A model generated the notes under the pieces. The model worked only from the letters and a program-made list of their open reading frames with translations. It did not search any database and had not been told where the DNA came from. From assembly GCA_945876385.1 (NCBI GenBank), contig CAMCNU010000005.1, forward strand, positions 1 through 64,000: 64,000 bases of DNA, in the 5' to 3' direction. Source of the stretch: an uncultured Veillonellaceae bacterium. Its GTDB lineage: Bacteria > Bacillota > Negativicutes > Veillonellales > Negativicoccaceae. Made by a program: the position numbers and the translations under genes. The number at the start of each line of letters is the position of its first letter. The stretch's first letter is position 1. Below, in pieces: positions 54,395 to 63,932 of the stretch.

Positions 54395-55561
54395 TCAAGC
54401 CGATTTTTTTGCGGAAGATACGCCGTAGCGCAGCCACGAATACCCGCACACGCCGGACAAAATCGAACCGACAAACACGCCGATTTTGGCATGGTCTTGC
54501 CACTCCGGCACCCCGAAGGCCAGCATCGTGATAAACAGACTCATCGTAAAGCCGATCCCGCAGAGCATCGCCACGCCCCAGACCTGGCTCCAGCTCGCCC
54601 CTTTGGGCATGGCAACCCAGCCGGCCCGAATCAGCACGTACACCGTCGAAAAAATCCCGACAGGCTTACCCACGAAGAGCCCCAGTGCCACACCGACGAC
54701 AATCGGATCCAGCAGCATGTCCGCACTCATTCCGGCAAAGCTCACGCCCGCATTCACAAAACCGAACACCGGCAAAATAAAGTACGTGACCGGCGTCGTC
54801 AACGCATGCTCCCAATCGGTCAGCGGCGTCTTTTCCACGCCGTCGGAGGTTTTTCCCTGCAAGGGAATCGTCATCGCCAGCAAAACGCCCGCGAGTGTCG
54901 CATGAATCCCCGAACGCAACATACAAAACCACAGCACCGCACCGAGCAACAGGTACGGCACGGGACGGACCACGCGCCGCTGATCCATCCCGAGCAAGAT
55001 GACGAAGACGACGGCCGCCACCGCCAGATAGGCCCATTCCAAACCGCTCGAATAGAAAAAGGCAATGATGAGCACCGCCAGCAAATCATCAATAATCGCC
55101 AGCGCCGTCACAAAAATTTTCAGCGAGGCGGGGACACGCCGCCCGAGCAGCGCGACGACCCCCAGCGTAAAGGCGATATCCGTCGCCGCAGGGATGGCCC
55201 ATCCGCGCAGGGTCGCCGGAGTAATCCAGTTGCACGCAATATAAATCAACGCCGGCACCGCCAAGCCGAAAAACGCCGCCAATCCGGGCAAGAGCCGCTG
55301 TGACGGCTTGTTCAGCTCGCCGATTTTGATTTCCCGCTTGATTTCCAACCCCACTTGCAGAAAGAAAATCGTCATCAGAAAATCATTGACCCAATGCAGC
55401 ATACTCAGGCCGGCGAATTCCCATTCCCAAAACGAAAAATACGAACCCGCCCAGGGGGTATTCGCGACGACCACCCCCAAAAACGATGCCGCCATCAAAA
55501 TCAATCCGCCCTGTACACCCGACTCTACCACTTCTCCGTCAAATTGTGCGTGATTTGCCAT
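54395..55561 (-). CDS. nhaA: Na+/H+ antiporter NhaA
   Basis: A 388-residue membrane protein with about twelve helices. The paired aspartates essential for transport are in LAIIDDLLAVLIIAFFYS (about residues 152-153), and PAATDIAFTLGVVALLG and FLMTIFFLQVGLEIKRE match the family. It ends 65 bases before tyrS start and is likely transcribed separately. Confidence 0.95.
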   Translation of the reverse strand: MANHAQFDGEVVESGVQGGLILMAASFLGVVVANTPWAGSYFSFWEWEFAGLSMLHWVNDFLMTIFFLQVGLEIKREIKIGELNKPSQRLLPGLAAFFGLAVPALIYIACNWITPATLRGWAIPAATDIAFTLGVVALLGRRVPASLKIFVTALAIIDDLLAVLIIAFFYSSGLEWAYLAVAAVVFVILLGMDQRRVVRPVPYLLLGAVLWFCMLRSGIHATLAGVLLAMTIPLQGKTSDGVEKTPLTDWEHALTTPVTYFILPVFGFVNAGVSFAGMSADMLLDPIVVGVALGLFVGKPVGIFSTVYVLIRAGWVAMPKGASWSQVWGVAMLCGIGFTMSLFITMLAFGVPEWQDHAKIGVFVGSILSGVCGYSWLRYGVSSAKKSA

Positions 55562-55665
55562 TGCTTCACTCCTCTCCGTACCCCTTACTTACTGACCTCC
55601 TATCCCTCCGTCACTTGCCGCATCACGGCCTACCCCGTATACTGGTAGCAAAGGAGGAATTACGA

Positions 55666-56262
55666 ATGAACTATCTGTCTGTCATACTCTCACTGTGTCT
55701 GGTCGGCGCCTTGGCCGGCTGTCAAGCCGACGTCGCAGCACCTCCCAAACCCGCCACCGTCTCCATCCGTACCGCGTCCATGGACGCGTGGCATCGCGGT
55801 GTCACCGCCGCGCAAGCCGGTCGGCATGATGACGCGCTGGCGGCCTATACCAACGCCATCGACATCGACGATCGTAACTTTCACGCCCTCGCCGACAAAG
55901 GACTCCTGCTCTCCCTGGAAGGGCGCTATCAAGAAGGCGAATCGTACTTGACTCGGGCGTTGGCCATTGCCCCCGACAGCATTGCCGTCCATTATAATTG
56001 CGCGATTCATTACAAATTACAAGACCGCTTGGATGAAGCCGCCGACGAATTTCGGTTCGTGCTCGCCGCACAACCGCAGCATGCCTGGAGCCTGTACGGC
56101 CTGGCGACGATTGCGGCCGACCGCGGCGACACGGAGCCGGCGCTGCAGTATCTCGCACAAGCCGTCGCGGCCGATGCGGCGACCGCCGAGGCCGCACGCA
56201 CGCAAGCGCATTTTGACGGCATGCGCGACCTGCCCCGCTTCCGCGCCCTCGTCAATCCGTAA
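55666..56262 (+). CDS. TPR-repeat lipoprotein
   Basis: A 198-residue protein with a lipoprotein signal peptide ending VGALAGC (lipobox, Cys about residue 19). Three tetratricopeptide repeats follow (about 45-165), for example GRHDDALAAYTNAIDIDDRN and GRYQEGESYLTRALAIAPDS. The start at 55666 has an AAAGGAGG site; the open frame to 55486 is longer but starts in a non-coding region. Function is unknown; such proteins often scaffold envelope complexes. Confidence 0.85.
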   Translation: MNYLSVILSLCLVGALAGCQADVAAPPKPATVSIRTASMDAWHRGVTAAQAGRHDDALAAYTNAIDIDDRNFHALADKGLLLSLEGRYQEGESYLTRALAIAPDSIAVHYNCAIHYKLQDRLDEAADEFRFVLAAQPQHAWSLYGLATIAADRGDTEPALQYLAQAVAADAATAEAARTQAHFDGMRDLPRFRALVNP

Positions 56263-56273
56263 TCCGACCAATG

Positions 56274-56309
56274 AAAAAAGGAGACCGGCACCCGCCGTGT
56301 CTCCTTTTT
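56274..56309. terminator. Bidirectional terminator between the TPR gene and rpmF
   Basis: AAAAAGGAGAC pairs with GTCTCCTTTTT across a GC-rich loop, giving T runs both ways for the convergent genes. Confidence 0.85.
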
Positions 56310-56319
56310 GCTGCCGTCA

Positions 56320-56496
56320 TTATCCGACACTGATGACGGTTTTACCCTTGTATGCGCCGCAATACGAGCACACCCGATGCGGCATAATCAATTCATGACA
56401 TTGCGGGCACTCCTGCAATCCCGGCACTGTCAACTTCCAATTCGCACGACGACGATCGCGTCTGCTTTTCGACATTTTTCTCTTTGGTACTGCCAT
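56320..56496 (-). CDS. rpmF: 50S ribosomal protein L32
   Basis: A 58-residue protein [20 protein letters not shown] with two CXXC pairs (CPQC and CSYC), which matches zinc-binding L32. It follows yceD by 19 bases, the usual yceD-rpmF arrangement. Confidence 0.97.
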   Translation of the reverse strand: MAVPKRKMSKSRRDRRRANWKLTVPGLQECPQCHELIMPHRVCSYCGAYKGKTVISVG

Positions 56497-56515
56497 GGTA
56501 ACGCACCTCCCATCC

Positions 56516-57022
56516 CTACTGTTTCGTGGTCAACAATTCGCGCAATGCCGCCCACTGAGGAGGTACTTCCTCCGGCACGCATTGACAACTCTCATGATTC
56601 AAATTCACACCGCACCCCGGACACAATCCGCGACAATCGTCCCGACACAACACCTGCGCCCCTGCCGCCATAATGACGATATCGCGCGCGAGTGCGTCCA
56701 AGTCAATGTAACTGCCGTCAAACGGTAACGCATCAAAATCCGTTTCCGCAGCGGTTGCCGTTTTCACATACACTTCACTGAACGGCAATGTCTGCCGACA
56801 CTCCGCGTCGTCCAGACAGCGTGTGCAGGTAGTGCGTCCGTGTACATGCAGCTCACCGTCCACATAGACATACCGACCGTCACGCCGATAGTGACCGTCT
56901 ATCTGCGGCGCGTCCAGCAAGGCCTCGCCTTCCGGCTCGGCTTGCCACTCCGTCGTGTCAATACTTCCGTGAAAAGCAATCGCTTCTCCCGGCACTGTGA
57001 CCTCACTAATCTGCAGTTTCAT
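56516..57022 (-). CDS. DUF177/YceD family protein
   Basis: A 168-residue YceD-like protein. It has [23 protein letters not shown] (about residue 64-85) with a CXXC, and a C-terminal [23 protein letters not shown] zinc-binding-like cluster. YceD proteins are tied to 23S rRNA and usually precede rpmF, as here. I start it at 57022 (MKLQISEV); the frame extends to 57070. Confidence 0.92.
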   Translation of the reverse strand: MKLQISEVTVPGEAIAFHGSIDTTEWQAEPEGEALLDAPQIDGHYRRDGRYVYVDGELHVHGRTTCTRCLDDAECRQTLPFSEVYVKTATAAETDFDALPFDGSYIDLDALARDIVIMAAGAQVLCRDDCRGLCPGCGVNLNHESCQCVPEEVPPQWAALRELLTTKQ

Positions 57023-57095
57023 CTTGTACCTCGACTTTCTTATTATATCGGCCGTCACCCGTTTTGTCAATATAACGACTTGTCATCCGCCGCCG

Positions 57096-57851
57096 TCACC
57101 AACTCCGCCCCGCACCGCCGCCGCCCGAGCTGCCGCCGCCGAATCCGCCCGATGAACCGCCGCCGCGAGTCCCGCCGCCGTGCCCGCCCCCACGACCGCC
57201 ACTGACGCCGCCACGGGAACGATAGAGCATGAGCAAGACGACCGCGCAGATAAATGCCGTCGTGAGCGGGTCGTCCGTGGCGGAAGCAGACGCCGCGATC
57301 GGTACCGTACCGAACAACTCCGCCGTATCGGCACCGTATTCATGCGCCGTTTCCGTGCACAGGGCGCGATACGTCCGCTCCACCGCCCTGTCCAAATCGC
57401 CCTCCCGCGCCGCCGGCACAAACTCCCGATCCAACATCGCACCGACTTTGGCGTCGTTCAGTGCGCCTTCCAAGCCGTAGCCGACTTCGACGCGAACCTG
57501 TCGCGTCGCGGGCACCACCAATAGCAATATCCCGTTGTGCTTCTCCCTATCGCCGATGCCCCATGCCCGAAACAGCCCCGTCGCATACGGTTCTATCGGC
57601 TGCCCGTCCGTATCCTGCACCACCGCGACGACCGCTTGTGCCCCGGTCGCTTCATATAGCTTGAGCCCGGTGGCGTTGAGCGTCAATACCGTCTCCGGCG
57701 CCAACGCCCCGACGATATCCTGTACATAGAGCGTATCCGCTTGCGGCGCGGGATACGCCGCCTGCACCGCCGTCAGCCACAGCATCGCCCACCCGAGCAC
57801 GAACGCACCTGCTGCGCGTGCCATCGCTCGCCATGCCGCATTCGCCTGCAT
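57096..57851 (-). CDS. TPM-domain (YgcG-like) secreted or membrane protein
   Basis: A 251-residue protein. A signal peptide (about 1-32), a TPM domain (about 40-170, with LYVQDIVGALAPETVL and NGILLLVVPATRQVRVEVGYGLEG), one helix near 195-215 and a Gly-rich tail ending in GGGGAGRSW. It follows its close paralogue at 57899-58678, with a terminator between them, so expression may be lower or separate. TPM domains have been linked to phosphatase-like folds and photosystem repair, but the function is unclear. Confidence 0.85.
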   Translation of the reverse strand: MQANAAWRAMARAAGAFVLGWAMLWLTAVQAAYPAPQADTLYVQDIVGALAPETVLTLNATGLKLYEATGAQAVVAVVQDTDGQPIEPYATGLFRAWGIGDREKHNGILLLVVPATRQVRVEVGYGLEGALNDAKVGAMLDREFVPAAREGDLDRAVERTYRALCTETAHEYGADTAELFGTVPIAASASATDDPLTTAFICAVVLLMLYRSRGGVSGGRGGGHGGGTRGGGSSGGFGGGSSGGGGAGRSW

Positions 57852-57863
57852 ACATCCTCCTGC

Positions 57864-57893
57864 AAAAAAACGGACCGCTCCGCGAGCGATCCG
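57864..57893 (-). terminator. Terminator between the two TPM genes
   Basis: On the minus strand ACGGATCGCTC pairs with GAGCGGTCCGT (one mismatch) and is followed by seven T. Confidence 0.85.
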
Positions 57894-57898
57894 TCACC

Positions 57899-58678
57899 TC
57901 ACCAGCTGCGACCGGCACCGCCGCCGCCCGAACTGCCACCGCCGCCGCCGCGAAAACCGCCGCCTCCGCCGCCGCGACTGTGCAATAAAATGCAAATAAT
58001 CAATTGGGTCAAGCGACCGCCGTTAAATACCAAATCCAAGCCGATGACGACCAAAATCAGTATCGCCCACACCACCGTCATCCAATTCCATTCCGCGGGG
58101 GCGGGCTGACTCGGCGCGGCCAAATCGTCCGCGGTCAGTCCGTACTCTTTCATCGTCTGCACCAGCAGCGCTTCGTACATCTGCCGACACGCCAATTCGA
58201 GATTGCCCTCTCGTGCGGCCGGCACAAAGTAGCGATCGAGCAACGCGCCGACCTTGGCGTCATTGAGCGCGCCTTCCAGTCCGTAGCCGACCTCGACGCG
58301 GACTTGATTCGTCGCCGGAATCACCAAGAGCAAGACACCGTTATTTTTCTCTTTGTCGCCGATTTGCCAATGGCGATACAAGTCCGTCGCATACGTGGCG
58401 ATATCCTCGTTCGGCGCCGACGGCATCACCGCGACCACCACCTGCGCGCCGCTTTTCGCGTCCAATGCTGCGCCCAGTCGATCGAGCCGCTGCACCGTCC
58501 CGGCGGAGAGTACCCCGACAAAATCCTGTGCGTAGATATCGCCGCGCAAAGCAGGATACGGATTCGCCGTCTGCGCGACCGGCGCCGCCCAGGCCGTCCA
58601 CCACATGCCGAGCCACAGGACCAACAGCGCGACCCATGTGCGTACCTCACGCAGTGAGCGTAGTCCCGCCTGCATCAT
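57899..58678 (-). CDS. TPM-domain (YgcG-like) protein, second copy
   Basis: A 259-residue protein with the same layout as the next gene: signal peptide (about 1-31), TPM domain (about 45-175; NGVLLLVIPATNQVRVEVGYGLEG), two possible helices near 195-225 and a Gly-rich tail ending in GGGGAGRSW. It lies 16 bases downstream of lemA, a grouping seen in many bacteria, suggesting a shared envelope function. Confidence 0.87.
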   Translation of the reverse strand: MMQAGLRSLREVRTWVALLVLWLGMWWTAWAAPVAQTANPYPALRGDIYAQDFVGVLSAGTVQRLDRLGAALDAKSGAQVVVAVMPSAPNEDIATYATDLYRHWQIGDKEKNNGVLLLVIPATNQVRVEVGYGLEGALNDAKVGALLDRYFVPAAREGNLELACRQMYEALLVQTMKEYGLTADDLAAPSQPAPAEWNWMTVVWAILILVVIGLDLVFNGGRLTQLIICILLHSRGGGGGGFRGGGGGSSGGGGAGRSW

Positions 58679-58694
58679 CTGCCCGTACCGTCAC

Positions 58695-59249
58695 TCAAAA
58701 CTGTACTGTCGGCGGGGTTTGTGCGCCTTCCGCCGCGCGGAAATATTCCCGTTCGTCGAATCCGAACACACCGGCGACGACGTTGGTCGGGAACGTCCGA
58801 ATGCGAGCGTTGTACGCCTGTACCGAACCGTTGTAATCACGGCGGGCGGTGGCAATGCGGTTTTCCGTACCGGCCAACTCATCCTGCAAGGCGCGGAAGT
58901 TTTCATTGGCTTTCAGCAACGGATAATTTTCCGCAATCGCAAACAACCGACCCAACGCCTGCGTCAATTCGCCGTCCGCTTCCGCGGCTTCGCCGACCGT
59001 TTGTGCCCCGGCCAACTTCGCCCGTGCTTCGGCGACATTGGTAAAAATGCCTTCCTCATGTGCGGCATATCCCTTGACCGTATTCACCAAATTCGGAATC
59101 AAATCACTGCGCCGTTGCAACTGTGTATCGACTTGTGCCCATTTTCCGTTCACATCTTCATTGATGCCGACCAGTCCGTTGTACTGACCGACCGTCCAAC
59201 CGGCAATCAAGACTACGACTGCCAGCACAATCCACCATACTCGTTTCAT
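58695..59249 (-). CDS. LemA family protein
   Basis: A 184-residue protein with one N-terminal helix (about 5-22) and the LemA signature YNGLVGINEDVNGKWAQVDTQLQRRSDLIPNLVNTVKGYA followed by helical segments (QALGRLFAIAENYPLLKANENF). The function of LemA proteins is not settled; the pairing with TPM-domain genes is conserved. An extended -10 TGGTATAAT lies at 59293-59301. Confidence 0.93.
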   Translation of the reverse strand: MKRVWWIVLAVVVLIAGWTVGQYNGLVGINEDVNGKWAQVDTQLQRRSDLIPNLVNTVKGYAAHEEGIFTNVAEARAKLAGAQTVGEAAEADGELTQALGRLFAIAENYPLLKANENFRALQDELAGTENRIATARRDYNGSVQAYNARIRTFPTNVVAGVFGFDEREYFRAAEGAQTPPTVQF

Positions 59250-59292
59250 ACATACGCCTCCTTAGTTACGATTGTATCGGTTTGACGATTTT

Positions 59293-59301
59293 ATTATACC
59301 A
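59293..59301 (-). promoter_or_regulatory. Extended -10 promoter of lemA
   Basis: TGGTATAAT on the minus strand, 44 bases before the start. Confidence 0.55.
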
Positions 59302-59356
59302 TACCTTGCCTCCGCCTCCGAACCTGCCGAAAGCATGGCTATGCGGACAAGATAAA

Positions 59357-59382
59357 GGCTCCGATGCATCGCACCGGAGCCG
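59357..59382 (-). terminator. Terminator candidate after the DIP1984-family gene
   Basis: On the minus strand GGCTCCG and CGGAGCC flank a small loop with internal pairs and are followed by TTTATC, a weak T run. Confidence 0.5.
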
Positions 59383-59527
59383 CCCCGTTCCCACCCGATC
59401 GTTGAAATCAGTCGATGGTTGTAACTTTCACTTGTGACAATCACATCTCACCGTACTCGGTCACTGTCATCTCACACTGTAAAAATTTCGCCGACTCGCC
59501 TTTCACCGACCCGCCAATTACATCTAC

Positions 59528-59998
59528 TCAGCCGACGACCAAATCAGTCGTCCAGTTCAATTCCTGAATCGCCAAATCAAGACGGCGCGCCCGCTCTGCC
59601 ATCCGGTCGATACGCGCCTGCACATCCGCCGCATCAATCCGGCTCACTTGCCGGATTTCCGTCAGGGAATAGCGCACCTGCTCCACCGCCGCTTTATCGG
59701 CAATATCGCGCATGTAACGCACCATACGGATGAGTCCGTCGCGCTCCGCCAACGCATCGGCGATTGTCCGACCGTCCGGCATCCGCACCGTCATATTCGT
59801 GCGGTTAATCGCCTGCACCAATCCGATCAACTCTTGATTGGCGTCCTGCAATTGCCGGAGCAATTCATTCGGATTTTCCAGCGGCTCGTCGCCTTCTTGA
59901 CTGATTGCGTTGTTGCCGATACGCATCGCCAATTCATTCAGCTTTTGCCGTAATTCTTTGCGCATAATCAAGGCCGCCGCCAACTTCATCGTCTCCAT
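59528..59998 (-). CDS. DIP1984-family protein (septicolysin-like)
   Basis: A 156-residue, mostly helical protein. MKLAAALIMRKELRQKLNEL, the segment NNAISQEGDEPLENPNELL, the INRTNMTVRMPDGRTIADALAERD box and QELNWTTDLV at the C-terminus match the DIP1984 family of unknown function. I place the start at 59998 (METMKL); 59989 is an alternative. The open frame to 60130 overlaps mnmA. Confidence 0.8.
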   Translation of the reverse strand: METMKLAAALIMRKELRQKLNELAMRIGNNAISQEGDEPLENPNELLRQLQDANQELIGLVQAINRTNMTVRMPDGRTIADALAERDGLIRMVRYMRDIADKAAVEQVRYSLTEIRQVSRIDAADVQARIDRMAERARRLDLAIQELNWTTDLVVG

Positions 59999-60053
59999 GC
60001 CCGTCTCACGTTCCTTTCCCGCTGTCACTCCATTGGATGATACTGTCGTCACA

Positions 60054-62332
<2,279 letters not shown>

Positions 62333-62365
62333 TGGCCGCTCCCTTATCCTAACCGTATCAATTGT

Positions 62366-62374
62366 ATTATAGCA
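62366..62374 (-). promoter_or_regulatory. Extended -10 promoter of the cysteine desulfurase gene
   Basis: TGCTATAAT on the minus strand, 34 bases before the start. Confidence 0.6.
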
Positions 62375-62485
62375 TACCGTCTTCCCGACCGTTGCGATAC
62401 CAACAGCCGAGAAGCGCATCCGCGCTGACATGCGTACCGTCCTCTCTCCGTAAGCGCCGCATCGGGCGAGCACCCACGGTAAAAC

Positions 62486-62693
62486 GTGGCGCTCCCCGCA
62501 GGCGCGGGCACCGTCAGACACCTCTTCCGTCTCGGTGAGGGGCGGCCGCGCTCCGCAAGCGCGGGGCCGCATCAACAATTTTTTTGGCAAAGTAACCGCC
62601 CGGCGGCCGCGCTCTGCAGACACGGGGTCACCTGTAACCTTTGCGGTGAAGTTGACAGGCCGGCGGGTCACGTTCCGCAGACGCGGGGTCAGC
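62486..62693. repeat. Four degenerate tandem copies of a ~60-base GC-rich unit
   Basis: Copies start near 62486, 62542, 62603 and 62663, a period of 56-61 bases. The core reads like GCGGCCGCGCTCCGCAAGCG with hairpin potential (CCGC-loop-GCGG). On the minus strand the period is about 20 codons and the frame is open, but no ribosome site or known domain supports a protein. Confidence 0.7.
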
Positions 62694-62801
62694 GTACCGG
62701 ATTGTCACCCCGCAGCATGACGCGCCCCACACATTCAGTGCCGCCGTAACGCCGCTTGTCGCCCACCGGCGACACATGCATCACCAAAATGTGCGCAACC
62801 G

Positions 62802-62823
62802 AAAACAGAACCCGAAGGTTCTG
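62802..62823 (-). terminator. Terminator of the structured non-coding RNA
   Basis: On the minus strand CAGAACC-TTCG-GGTTCTG is followed by TTTT. The C(UUCG)G tetraloop is extra stable and supports minus-strand transcription. Confidence 0.8.
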
Positions 62824-63152
62824 TTGTCTGCAGTCCTGCTATGCAGTTTCGGATGAGATATGGCTTCCCTGGACCATACCTCACAAATATGAATAATGTT
62901 TCCTCAAACATTATCGTAAAAAGGATGCGGAGACAATCTCCGCGTAGGAGATGAACTGCCGATAATCGGCTATATACACGGGCATGCCCGTATCTGTAAA
63001 AAGAAAGGGGGAAGAGAATAATGTTCCCAGGCACTATTCTCTTCAAAAGGAGATGAACGCAACTTTTCCGTAGGCCAATACAGAAAAGCTACTCGGGGTG
63101 TTAGCCCCGTGAAGGATGATATGCAAAAGTTTTCCGAAGAAAACGATTTGCC
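62802..63152 (-). ncRNA. Candidate structured RNA under cobalamin riboswitch control
   Basis: On the minus strand about ten consecutive hairpins can form, among them GTTTTC-TTCG-GAAAAC (63128-63143), CGGGG/CCCCG (63093-63108), GAAGAGAATA/TATTCTCTTC, GCCGA/TCGGC, GCGGAGA/TCTCCGC, AATGTTT/AAACATT and GGTATGG/CCATATC. Between them lie CAUCC or CAUCUCC segments at 63114-63120, 63045-63058, 62944-62957, 62918-62927 and 62847-62857. Two of these read GUUCAUCUCCU, the complement of a ribosome site plus AUG (AGGAGAUGAAC). It follows the two riboswitches and ends in an intrinsic terminator. No open frame here has a ribosome site and coding character. I know no RNA family that matches; function is inferred. 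Confidence 0.6.
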
Positions 63153-63187
63153 AATAAAATGAGCCCCTCACGAAAACGAGAGCGGCT
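63153..63187 (-). terminator. Terminator in the platform of cobalamin riboswitch B
   Basis: On the minus strand AGCCGCTCTCG pairs with CGTGAGGGGCT (two mismatches) around a TTTT loop and is followed by CATTTTATT. Confidence 0.65.
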
Positions 63188-63233
63188 GTCAAGCCAACCT
63201 CCCCATCGCTCGTGAGTCAAACGGTTGTATCCG

Positions 63234-63377
63234 AACAGGCAGGTCTCCTGACTTCGCTTCCTCGCTCGTTTTCCCTTCTCGGTTGCCCAATGGTGATGAA
63301 AATTCGCTCTGCTTCACAGTGGCGGGACCGTGTCGGCTTTACACCGATCTTCCCTATTATGCCTTGCGGCACCTGTT
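63234..63377 (-). promoter_or_regulatory. Cobalamin riboswitch B
   Basis: On the minus strand the aptamer has the conserved core CCGCCACTGTGAAGC, the B12-box region AAGTCAGGAGACCTGCCTG, GGGAAGATCGGTG, and a P1 stem AACAGG/CCTGTT. It is a near-duplicate of riboswitch A 271 bases away, followed by its own terminator and then by the structured RNA rather than a protein gene. Confidence 0.93.
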
Positions 63378-63400
63378 GGTCATATATGTATTTCGTTCAA

Positions 63401-63440
63401 TAAAAAATCTCTTTACCATGACACGGCGTCAGTAAAGAGA
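63401..63440 (-). terminator. Terminator in the platform of cobalamin riboswitch A
   Basis: On the minus strand TCTCTTTAC pairs with GTAAAGAGA and is followed by TTTTTTATT, a strong intrinsic terminator between the two riboswitches. Confidence 0.9.
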
Positions 63441-63503
63441 GTATGCAAAATAGGTTTGCAGATTCTCCGTCCCTATCGCTCGTAGGTCAAATGGTGAATG
63501 TCA

Positions 63504-63648
63504 AACAGGCAGTTCTCCTGACTTTGCTTCCTTGCTTGTTTCGCCTTCTCGGTTTCCCAATGGCATACTGAAACTCGCTCTGCTTCACAGTGGCGGGACC
63601 GTGTCGGCATCACACCGATCTTCCCTATTAAGCCTCGCGGCACCTGTT
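63504..63648 (-). promoter_or_regulatory. Cobalamin riboswitch A
   Basis: On the minus strand the aptamer begins AACAGGTGCCGCGAGGC, contains GGGAAGATCGGTG and CCGCCACTGTGAAGC and closes with AGTCAGGAGAACTGCCTGTT, the typical cobalamin pattern. It lies just downstream of a consensus promoter. Confidence 0.94.
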
Positions 63649-63671
63649 CCTCTTCTTATGAACTTGACTAC

Positions 63672-63700
63672 ATTATAGACCCGTCGTCTCTTCTTGTCAA
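63672..63700 (-). promoter_or_regulatory. Consensus promoter of the tandem cobalamin riboswitches
   Basis: On the minus strand TTGACA (63695-63700) and TATAAT (63672-63677) are exactly 17 bases apart; the start would be near 63665, about 17 bases before aptamer A. Confidence 0.9.
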
Positions 63701-63861
63701 ATCTTTTTTTACGGTTTTTGCGAACTTTTCTTAATTCATGCATGCCGTTTACGCAACAGTCGGGCCTGTTTCTGCACAGGTCGCATACGGCAGGCGGTTT
63801 GTGCCTATCCGTCCTACTCGCTCCCACGTGCGCCGATTCGGCACGGACAGGCGACAACCAA
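63701..63861. other. Intergenic stretch without a recognised feature
   Basis: Between the riboswitch promoter and the terminator at 63862, I see no gene. Overlapping open frames on both strands have no coding signs. Confidence 0.5.
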
Positions 63862-63887
63862 AACGGCACCGCAAGTGCAGTGCCGTT
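63862..63887 (-). terminator. Terminator after the gene at the right edge
   Basis: On the minus strand AACGGCAC pairs with GTGCCGTT and is followed by TTGG; the T run is short. Confidence 0.65.
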
Positions 63888-63932
63888 CATGTCAACCTAT
63901 TCGGCTGCCCGTATATGATAGTCGGTCCTTCG

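Noticed and set aside
62333-62671. Longer N-terminus for the cysteine desulfurase
   Set aside because: The extension crosses the extended -10 promoter and the 60-base repeats; the family begins at IYLDYAATTP.
62735-63046. 103-codon open frame on the minus strand with a TTG start
   Set aside because: It runs through the stacked hairpins and the terminator of the structured RNA, has no ribosome site and no protein features.
63045-63060. Plus-strand ribosome site and ATG in AAAAGGAGATGAAC
   Set aside because: The frame stops after a few codons, as does the similar one at 62944; the motif makes better sense as a minus-strand antisense segment.
62840-63110. EutV-type ANTAR target hairpins in the structured RNA
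   Set aside because: The pair of hairpins with hexaloops having A at position 1 and G at position 4 is not present; the one hexaloop (CUAACA) does not fit.
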